Positions 58,101 through 64,000 of a DNA stretch of 64,000 nt are shown here, piece after piece. This DNA is from Elymus sibiricus (Eukaryota; Streptophyta; Magnoliopsida; Poales; Poaceae): NCBI GenBank assembly GCA_039707655.1, contig CM077668.1:64063086-64127085 (forward strand). The letters are read 5' to 3'. Both the position numbers and the translations under genes were made by a program. Every line of letters begins with the position of its first letter. The stretch's first letter is position 1. Under the pieces are notes generated by a model that was given only the letters and a program-made list of their open reading frames with translations, made no database searches and had not been told where the DNA came from.

Positions 58101-59172
58101 TCAGGTTCATCACTAATCCCGATGGTAATCGAAGAGCGAGCGTGCCGACGGCGATCACATCAACCTTGGAACCATTTCCCACGCGCATCGTCACTTCGTC
58201 CTTTGCCAGCCTCCGTCTATTCCGCAGTTCCTGTTTTGAGTTGCAAATATGAGCAACCGCACCGGTATCAAATACCCAGGCACTACAACGAGAGTTGGTA
58301 AGGTACACATCAATAACATGTATATCATATATACCTTGTTTGTTGTTGGCCGCCTTCTTGTCAGCCAAATACTTGGGGCAATTCCGCTTCCAGTGTCCAG
58401 TTCCCTTGCAATGAAAACACACAGTTTCTGGTTTGGGTCCAGCCTTGGGTTTCTTCACGAGAGGAGCAACTGCTTTGCCACTCTGCTTGGAGTTACCCTT
58501 CTTACCCTTGCCATTTTTCTTGAAACTAGTGGTTTTATTGACCATCAACACTTGATGCTCCTTCTGAATTTCAGACTCAGCGGCTTTCAGCATCGCAAAC
58601 AGCTCGGCGACTGACTTGTTCATCCCGTGCATGTTATAGTTCAACACGAAGCTCTTGTAGCTAGGTGGCAATGATTGAAGAACTCTGTCAGTGATAGCCT
58701 CTGGCGGAAGGGGCATCCCTAACTCAGCCAGACGGGTGGAGTACCCAGACATTCTGAGCACGTGATCACTGATAGACCCGTTCTCCTCCATCTTGCAAGC
58801 ATAGAACTTATCGGAGATCTCATATCTCTCGATCCGGGCATTCTTCTGAAAGATAAACTTCAACTCCTGGAACATCTCATATGCTCCATGACGTTCAAAA
58901 CGTCTTTGAAGTCCCGGTTCTAAGCCATACAACATTGCACATTGAACTATTGAGTAATCATCAGAACGAGCCTGCCAGGCGTTCACAACGTCTAGAGACT
59001 CAACTGGAGCGGGTGGATCACCAAGCGGTGCATCAAGGACATAAGCCTTCTGGGAAGCCGTAAGGATAATCCTTAGATTACGGGCCCAGTCCACAAAGTT
59101 ACTTCCATCATCTTTCAACTTAGCTTTCTCTAGGAACGCATTAAAATTCAGGGGTGCTACTGCGCGAGCCAT
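55189..59172 (-). CDS. Angela-type Copia Gag-Pol polyprotein, intact
   Basis: 1,327 codons without a stop. Order: gag (residues 1-235), CCHC zinc knuckle C252-X2-C-X4-H-X4-C265, aspartic protease with DTG at 302-304 ('WVFDTGAVAHICNS'), integrase zinc-binding H440/H445/C471/C474 and DDE residues D501, D564, E600 ('TPQRNGVSERRNRTLLD'), reverse transcriptase with D916 and YVDD at 1001-1004 ('FLILYVDDILLIGN'), RNase H with D1174, E1215 and D1253. INT before RT makes it Copia. All catalytic residues are present and the length is normal for the family. The start ATG (59170-59172) opens 'MARAVAPLNFNAF'. The protein forms particles in the cytoplasm, copies the RNA and integrates the DNA. Together with near-identical LTRs, it is potentially active. 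Confidence 0.96.
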   Translation of the reverse strand: MARAVAPLNFNAFLEKAKLKDDGSNFVDWARNLRIILTASQKAYVLDAPLGDPPAPVESLDVVNAWQARSDDYSIVQCAMLYGLEPGLQRRFERHGAYEMFQELKFIFQKNARIERYEISDKFYACKMEENGSISDHVLRMSGYSTRLAELGMPLPPEAITDRVLQSLPPSYKSFVLNYNMHGMNKSVAELFAMLKAAESEIQKEHQVLMVNKTTSFKKNGKGKKGNSKQSGKAVAPLVKKPKAGPKPETVCFHCKGTGHWKRNCPKYLADKKAANNKQGIYDIHVIDVYLTNSRCSAWVFDTGAVAHICNSKQELRNRRRLAKDEVTMRVGNGSKVDVIAVGTLALRLPSGLVMNLNNCYLVPALSMNIISGSCLLRDGYSFKSENNGCSIYMSNIFYGHAPDVRGLFLLNLDSNDTHVHNIDAKRCRIDNDNTTFLWHCRLGHIGVKRMKKLHADGLLESLDFESLDTCEPCLMGKMTKTPFSGTMERASDLLEIIHTDVCGPMSIEARGGYRYFLTFTDDLSRYGYIYLMKHKSETFEKFKQFQSEVENHRNKKIKFLRSDRGGEYLSYEFGSHLRQCGIISQLAPPGTPQRNGVSERRNRTLLDMVRSMMSLADLPLSFWGYALETAAFTLNRAPSKSVETTPYELWFDKKPKLSFLKVWGCDAYVKKLQPEKLEPKAEKCVFIGYPKETIGYTFYLRSEGKVFVAKNGTFLEKEFLSKELSGRKIELDEVVEPLLQPESSAAQKVVSVEPTLAEEEVNDDDHEALDQVAIEPRRSTRTRTAPEWYGNPVLEVMLLNNDEPTSYGEAMMSPDSEKWLEAMKSEMGSMYENKVWTLEVLPEGRKAIQNKWIFKRKTDADGNVTVYKARLVAKGFSQVQGVDYDETFSPVAMLKSVRIMLAIAAFFDYEIWQMDVKTAFLNGFLKEELYMMQPEGFVDPENADKVCKLQRSIYGLVQASRSWNLRFDEVIKAFEFIQVYGEACIYKKVSGSSIAFLILYVDDILLIGNNIEMLESVKEYLNKSFSMKDLGEAAFILGIKIYRDRSRRLIGLSQSTYLDKILKKFKMDQSKKGFLPVLQGVKLSKTQCPVTAEDREKMSVIPYASAIGSIMYAMLCTRPDVSLAISMVGRFQSDPGMEHWTAVKNILKYLKRTKDMFLVYGGDQELVVKGYVDASFDTDPDDSKSQTGYVFILNGGAVSWCSSKQSVVADSTCEAEYIAASEAAKEGVWMKEFMTDLGVVPSALNPMTLFCDNTGAIALAKEPRFHKRTRHIKRRFNSIRDYIKEDDINICKVHTDLNVADPMTKPLPRAKHEQHQNCMGVRFITM

Positions 59173-60432
59173 GATCTACAACATAAATATAGCAAAGACA
59201 ACTTAGACTATTGTTCTTAGATAATGAGTTTAGTTAATCATATTTAAAAAACTCCCACTCAAATTGACATCCCTCCGATCATTCGAGTGTAACATGATCC
59301 AAATCCACCAACTCAAGTCCGATCATCACGTGAGTCGAGGTGGTTTCAATGGTGAACATCTTCATGTTGATCATATCTACTATATGACTCATGTTCGACC
59401 TTTCGGTCTCTTGTGTTCCGAGGCCATGTCTGTACATGCTAGGCTCGTCAAGTTTAACCCGAGTGTTCCGCACGTGTAACATGGCTTACACCCGTTGTAT
59501 GCGAACGTAGAGTCTATCACACCCGATCATCACGGCGTGTCTCGAAACGACGAACTTTCGCAACGGTGCACACTTGGGGAGAACACAATTTATCTTGAAA
59601 TTTAAGTGAGGGATCACCTTATAATGCTACCGTCGTCCTAAGCAAAATAAGATGCATAAAAGGATTAACATCACATGCAAATCATAAGTGACATGATATG
59701 GCCATGAACTTGTGCTTTTGATCTCCATCTCCAAAGCACCGGCATGATCTCCATCGTCACCGGCATGACACCATGATCTCCATCATCTTGATCTCCATCA
59801 ACGTGTCGCCATAAGGTTGTCGCGCCGACTGTTGCTTCCACGACTATAGCTAACGTTTAGCGATAAAGTAAAGCATTACATAGCGCTTAATGATTGACAC
59901 GCAGGTCATACAATAATTAAAGACAACTCTATGGCTCCTGCCAGTTGCCGTACTCATCGACATGCAAGTCGTGATATTCTATACATCACATGATCATCTC
60001 ATACATCACATATATCACATCATGTAATTGGCCATATCACATCACAACATACCCTGCAAAAACAAGTTAGACAACCTCTAATTGTTGTTGCAAATTTTAC
60101 GTGGCTGCTACGGGTTTGCAAGAACCGTTCTTACCTACGCATAACCACAACGTGGTGTAGTGATTGCTTTTTGATCTTCTAAAAGAACCCTCTTCATTGA
60201 ACCGATTCAACTAAAGTGAGAGAGACAGACACCTGCCAGTCACCTTTATGCAACAAGTGCACGCAGCGGTGAAACCAGTCTCGCGTAAGCGTACGCGTAA
60301 TGTCGGTCCAGGCCGCTTCATCTCACAATACCGCGGAATCAAGTATCAACTAGTAACGGCAAGCAATATGTATACACCCACGCCCACAACTCGTTTGTGT
60401 TCTACTCGAGATCTCATCTACGCATAGACCTA
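59173..60432 (-). other. Angela leader region, non-coding
   Basis: About 1.26 kb between the PBS and the gag ATG. No long frame; several short upstream ATGs on the minus strand. Long structured leaders are normal in BARE/Angela elements. Contains repeated 'catgatctccatc' wording near 59720-59800. Confidence 0.75.
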
Positions 60433-60445
60433 GCTCATGATGCCA
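60433..60445 (-). promoter_or_regulatory. Primer-binding site of the Angela element
   Basis: The minus strand reads TGGCATCATGAGC, 1 nt after the 5' LTR end. It is an imperfect match to the initiator Met site TGGTATCAGAGC. Confidence 0.75.
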
Positions 60446-60909
60446 CTGTTGGGGAACGTTGCATGGGAAACAAAAATTTTCCTACGCACACACAAGATCT
60501 ATCCATGGTGATGAGCATCTACGAGAGGGAGAGTGAATCTACATACCCTTGTAGATCGCTAAGCGGAAGCGTTAATAAACGCGGTTGATGTAGTCGAACG
60601 TCTTCGCGATCCAAATCGCCGAGCGTCCCGCGATCCAATCACGATCCTTCCGATCTAGTGCCGAACGGACGGCACCTCCGCGTTCAACACACGTACGGCT
60701 TGATGACGCCTTCACCTCCTCGATCCAGCGAGCGATGGTGAAGTAGTGGTTGAGTTCCAGCAGCACGACGGCGTGGTGATGGTGGTGAGGAACAATCTCT
60801 GCAGGGCTTCGCCAAGCACTACGGAGATTATGACGGAGGAACTAGAGGGCTAGGGTTGCCGGCACACGGCTTGGGAAATCCTGATGTGTCCCGTGTGCTA
60901 GCCCTGCCC

Positions 60910-60920
60910 CTCTATTTATA
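60910..60920 (-). promoter_or_regulatory. TATA box of the Angela 5' LTR
   Basis: The minus strand reads TATAAATAGAG, about 1,430 nt into the LTR. It is the likely promoter for the genomic transcript; the 3' LTR copy is at 53701-53711. Confidence 0.75.
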
Positions 60921-61051
60921 TGTTGAGCCTTGGGGTCTAAACTTGGAGTAAAAGCCTCCTCCGGGTCGGTTTTGCCCGCACAAGGTCGGTTTGGCCCGCA
61001 GGGAAAGAGTCCAACTCGGATCCCTGCCGAACCGTGCACAGCCGCGCACAA

Positions 61052-61202
61052 GCGGTAGTACCGCTTCACACAAGCGGTAGTACCGCTTGGGCGGTAGTAC
61101 CGCTTCACACAAGCGGTAGTACCGCTCGGGCGGTAGTACCGCTTCACACAAGCGGTAGTACCGCTCCGGCGGTAGTACCGCTTCACCAAGCGGTAGTACC
61201 GC
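61052..61202. repeat. Palindromic GCGGTAGTACCGC array in the 5' LTR
   Basis: Same eight-unit array as 53843-53993, offset by exactly 7,209 bp, lying upstream of the 5' LTR TATA box. See that entry. Confidence 0.9.
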
Positions 61203-62352
61203 TTACGCGGCAGCAAAACTACTTTTGCACTTTCCAATACCTTGTGGGCTTTATCCCTTTGGCTCATATAAAGTGTTGCTGCACCCGAACACTTCGGTAA
61301 ACATCCGGAACCCCTTCCGGTGAACTCCGGAACCCTTCCAGAGATCAAAACACTATTATCACATATATCAATCTTTACCTCCGGACTATTCCGGAGATCC
61401 TCGTCATGTCCGGGATCTTATCCGGGACTCCGAACAACTTTCGGTCACCAACATAATAACTCAATTATACTAATCGTCACCAAACGTTAAGTGTGTAGAC
61501 CCTGCGGGTTCGAGAACTATGTAGACATGACCGAGACACCTCTACGGCCAATAACCAATAGCGGGACCTGGATGCCCATATTGGCTCCTACATATTCTAC
61601 GAAGATCTTTATCGGTCGAACCTCTATGTCAAGGATTCAGTTAATCCCGTATGCTGTTCCCTTTGTTCTTCGGTATGTTACTTGCCCGAGATTCGATCAT
61701 CGGTATCACTATACCTAGTTCAATCTCGTTACCGGCAAGTCTCTTTACTCGTTCCGTAATACAAGATCCTGTGGCTAACTCTTTAGTCACTTTGCTTGCA
61801 AGGCTCAATGTGATGTTGTATTACCGAGTGGGCCCTGAGATACCTCTCCGTCACACGGAGTAACAAATCCCAGTCTTGATCCATGCCAACCCAACAGACA
61901 CCCTCGGAGATACCTGTAGAGCACCTTTATAGTCACCCAGTTACGTTGCGACGTTTGATACACACAAGGTATTCCTCCGGTGTCAGTGAGTTGCATGATC
62001 TCATGGTCAAAGGAACAGATACTTGACATGCAGAAAACAATAGCAATAAACTGACACGATCAAATGCTACGTTTACAGTTTGGGTCTTGTCCATCACATC
62101 ATTCTCCTAATGATGTGATCCCGTTATCAAATGACATCTCATGTCAATGGCTAGGAAACCTTAACCATCTTTGATCAACGAGCTAGTCAACTAGAGGCTT
62201 ACTAGGGACACAGTGTTGTCTATGTACCCACACATGTATTTGAGTTTCCAATCAATACAATTATAGCATGGATAATAAACGATTATCATGAACAAGGAAA
62301 TATAATAATAACCAATTTATTATTGCCTCTAGGGCATATTTCCAACAGTTCC

Positions 62353-62580
62353 GCCCCTGTTATCTACCCGGGCAGTGCCTTCGCCTCCCCCGGGGAATTC
62401 CGTCGTCTCTTGGAGACCCACTCCAACGGGACGGTGACCTCGACACCCCGCGAAGGGCACCACCGCTACCCCAGCCCTATAGCTCCCCATCCGACCCCGG
62501 TTAACTCCGACACCGAAGCACACGGAGAGGCCTCGACATCTACAAGACGCGCCCGGCTAGATGTCGATGAAGTGGACTGA
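62353..62580 (+). pseudogene. Cargo gene 1, 3' part
   Basis: Continues the frame of 52668-53237 after the Angela element: 75 codons starting 'APVIYPGSAFASPGEF', Pro/Ser/Thr-rich, ending with a basic patch 'STRRARLD' and 'VDEVD', then TGA 62578-62580. Together the two parts give 265 codons, including one TAG at 53019. The basic patch could be a nuclear localisation signal. Confidence 0.6.
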
Positions 62581-62893
62581 GTCCACCAGTATTGTTGTAG
62601 AGCCTTAGTGGCCCTGTTACCCTGTATTTTCGTAGTAGCGGTTGTATGGTGTAGTAGGTTTGTAAACCACTTGTGTGCCAATGGTAGTATGCGTGCCCTG
62701 GCATAAATTGTTGACGTGTGGTGACTGAGTAAATTCTGGACGTGACTGCCGAACCCCCCCTAACCGACACGCACAGTAATACGTCACATTCCTTGTTGGG
62801 ATCAAGGTCTAAGATTTTGACTCAGACAACCCTACGCCGGAGCCGATACACAAGTCGTACTGGCGCCGCTTCATGTTTCCTCACCCAGGCATT
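62581..62893 (+). other. Spacer between the two cargo genes
   Basis: Non-coding 313 bp with no open frame of note. It would hold the 3' end of gene 1 and the promoter of gene 2. Confidence 0.5.
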
Positions 62894-62900
62894 CTATAAG
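62894..62900 (+). promoter_or_regulatory. TATA box of cargo gene 2
   Basis: ctataag, 66 nt upstream of ATG 62960, with a C/A-rich leader. The spacing is almost the same as in cargo gene 1. Confidence 0.5.
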
Positions 62901-62959
62901 AGGCCATATCCGCAAACCACACCAGCCATCATCCCCTCGAGCACTGCTTTTCCCCATCC

Positions 62960-63601
62960 ATGTCTCACCCCGTAGTCTACCTGAGAACCCCCGATGCAAG
63001 CCCTGGTAGTTTTGTTAGGATTTTGTGGGATTTTACCTGCAATACCCTTGGTTCCATCCACCCACCCTAGTATAAGCTATACAAGATGAGGATCACCTCT
63101 AATTGCTCAAAATACTGGGCAATTGTGCACATCCCACCAGCAGATTTGAACCAAGGCCCTCCGTATGTTGTCTTCATCGGGAGATCCATGCCAACCTCAG
63201 GCATGGCCATCGAGGCTGCTGCTTACGAAGCAGTTACCTGTCTTTGATTTGCGTTACCCTGTGCCAGTGCAAGGGAATACTGCTATTTCCCAAGCCGCGC
63301 AACTTTTGGAGCAGAAGCTACGTTCCGCTATGAACATATAGAGAGCGATCCAGCTCTGGTCTATCTCATCCAGTACGTGATGGCCCAGGAGCGTTTCACT
63401 CAGCAACTAATGGAGTATCTCCATTATCTTGCTGTTCTGAATCCCCGGGTCACCATTGGCGAACCACCTCTGCCAACTCAGGAGGGACGCGTTCTTCGTC
63501 TGCTTCCTCCACTTCCTCCACTCCCTCCGGAAGAAGAAGAATGTGCTCCAGCAACCGGAACCCTTCCGCAAGACCCCGTAGATCTTACCTCCGAAACATA
63601 G
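62960..63601 (+). pseudogene. Cargo gene 2, paralogue of cargo gene 1
   Basis: 214 codons in one frame from ATG 62960 to TAG 63599, with two internal stops (TAG 63068, TGA 63245). It starts MSHPVVYLRTPDASPG and aligns along its length with cargo gene 1: 'YWAIVHIPPAD' with 'FWATVHVYRRG', 'MAIEAAAYEAVTCL' with 'AIQLAARDAVVQLR', and 'IESDPALVYLIQYVMAQERF' with 'HESDPALVHLVRYLRAQEAL'. The C-terminus is Pro/Glu-rich and differs. There is no known domain. The position of the first stop aligns with a Glu codon of gene 1. It is probably a decayed tandem duplicate within the element. Confidence 0.6.
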
Positions 63602-63781
63602 ACGGTTATGAGCGTGGTTGCTGTTGCATCCAGCACTTATTTTCGTTATGCGACCTTTGCGATGTATTTTAGGGCATATGTCATAAGTGCATTGCTATGT
63701 TTGCATTCTGCATTATATTGTTTGTTGTGATATGCATTTAATTCTTCCGCCCTTAACAAATCTCGAGGACGAGATTTTCTT

Positions 63782-63796
63782 AAGGGGGGTAGAGTT
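63782..63796 (+). promoter_or_regulatory. Polypurine tract of the non-autonomous element
   Basis: aaggggggtagagtt immediately before the 3' LTR. Confidence 0.8.
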
Positions 63797-64000
63797 TGTA
63801 ACACCCCAAAAATTTAACAATATTTTTATTAAATAAAATTTGGCCAGAAATAGAATTTTGATTTATATTGGGTCTTTTATTATTTTCGGAGTCTTTTCTG
63901 TTTTCTGTTTTCCAAAATTCTTCCCTCCATATAGAATTTTAAAAAAATAATAATATTGTGGGCTGTGGTAGTTTCCTTAAATCATTTCATTTATATTTTA
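63797..64000 (+). repeat. 3' LTR of the non-autonomous element (partial)
   Basis: First 204 bp only; matches 51227 onwards. The rest, the TSD and the remaining Sabrina-like interior are outside the window. Confidence 0.88.

Larger units (their letters stand above)
53238..62347 (-). mobile_element. Young, apparently intact Angela-type Copia retrotransposon
   Basis: 9,110 bp with 1,901-bp LTRs (53238-55138, 60447-62347), target duplication GTTCC (53233-53237, 62348-62352), PBS (60433-60445), polypurine tract (55139-55149) and an uninterrupted 1,327-codon polyprotein on the minus strand. The minus-strand LTR start TGTTGGAAATATGCCCTAG is the BARE/WIS/Angela signature. Comparing the LTRs by eye I found two differences (53268/60477 A/T; 54490/61699 G/A). 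At 1.3e-8 substitutions per site per year (assumed), that is about 40,000 years. It disrupts cargo gene 1 of its host element. Confidence 0.96.
60447..62347 (-). repeat. 5' LTR of the Angela element
   Basis: 1,901 bp. On the minus strand it starts TGTTGGAAATATGCCC at 62347 and ends at 60447. Confidence 0.97.
51227..64000 (+). mobile_element. Non-autonomous LTR element carrying two related non-retroviral genes
   Basis: 5' LTR 51227-52346, PBS TGGTATCAGAGCC (52351-52363), interior 52347-53237 plus 62353-63796 (2.3 kb), polypurine tract at 63782-63796, and a 3' LTR that starts at 63797 and runs off the window. The interior lacks gag, protease, RT and integrase. Instead it holds two homologous sense-strand genes, each with its own TATA box (52668-62580, split, and 62960-63601). 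The interior is interrupted by the Angela element with TSD GTTCC. LTR start and polypurine wording ('cgaggacgagattttctta') are typical of Gypsy chromovirus-like elements, which may be its mobilising partners. Confidence 0.85.

Noticed and set aside
1..64000. tRNA, rRNA, operon, ribosome-binding site or rho-independent terminator
   Set aside because: None seen; the sequence is plant nuclear repeat DNA, so bacterial features do not apply.

Overview
This is a Triticeae-type (wheat, Aegilops or barley relative) nuclear window made almost entirely of nested transposable elements. I infer the host from the families: a BARE/WIS/Angela-type Copia element, several Athila-lineage Gypsy elements with TGATACGTCTCC termini and a TGGCGCCGTTGCCGGGGA primer-binding site, and a Tat-lineage Gypsy element. 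Family names come from memory of repeat sequences, not from a search. I see no tRNA, rRNA, CRISPR array or bacterial feature.

Layout. The oldest layer is a minus-strand B3-domain gene. Its last exon is cut in two: the 3' half lies at 2098-2225, and the 5' half plus upstream exons lie at 45603-46745 and 48275-48376. About 43.4 kb separates the halves: an old Copia element (2231-45602, minus, TSD CAACC) that later took in four independent insertions. These are an Athila-type element (6601-17675, minus, TSD ATCAC) carrying a 4.1 kb solo-LTR-like insert (9653-13752, TSD ATCGC); a Tat-type solo LTR (17846-18655); a second Athila-type element (20128-32052, plus, TSD CAACC) carrying a PIF/Harbinger-like element (24580-25265, TSD TTA) and a 4.2 kb solo-LTR-like insert (27369-31541, TSD GAGTA); and a full-length Tat element (32911-43347, plus, TSD ATGGT). 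A further solo LTR (46746-48269, TSD AGGTG) interrupts an upstream exon of the B3 gene. Left of the gene (1-2097) are fragments of a LINE, an Athila-type element and a probable CACTA transposon.

The right quarter is a second stack. A Sabrina-like element (about 48788 to beyond the window) is interrupted at 51227 by a non-autonomous LTR element (51227 to beyond 64000), which is itself interrupted by a very young, apparently intact Angela-type Copia element (53238-62347, minus, TSD GTTCC). Its 1,901-bp LTRs show two differences by eye and its 1,327-codon polyprotein is uninterrupted.

Coding content. The only intact long reading frame is the Angela polyprotein (55189-59172, minus). The Tat polyprotein stays in one frame over 6.5 kb but has nine in-frame TAG/TGA codons and no frameshift. 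Two elements appear to carry non-retroviral genes. The Tat element has an antisense 222-codon B3-like gene with its own TATA box. The non-autonomous element has two related genes in tandem, each with a TATA box about 65-70 bp upstream of its ATG; Angela disrupts the first. These cargo genes and the split B3 gene are the most interesting content.
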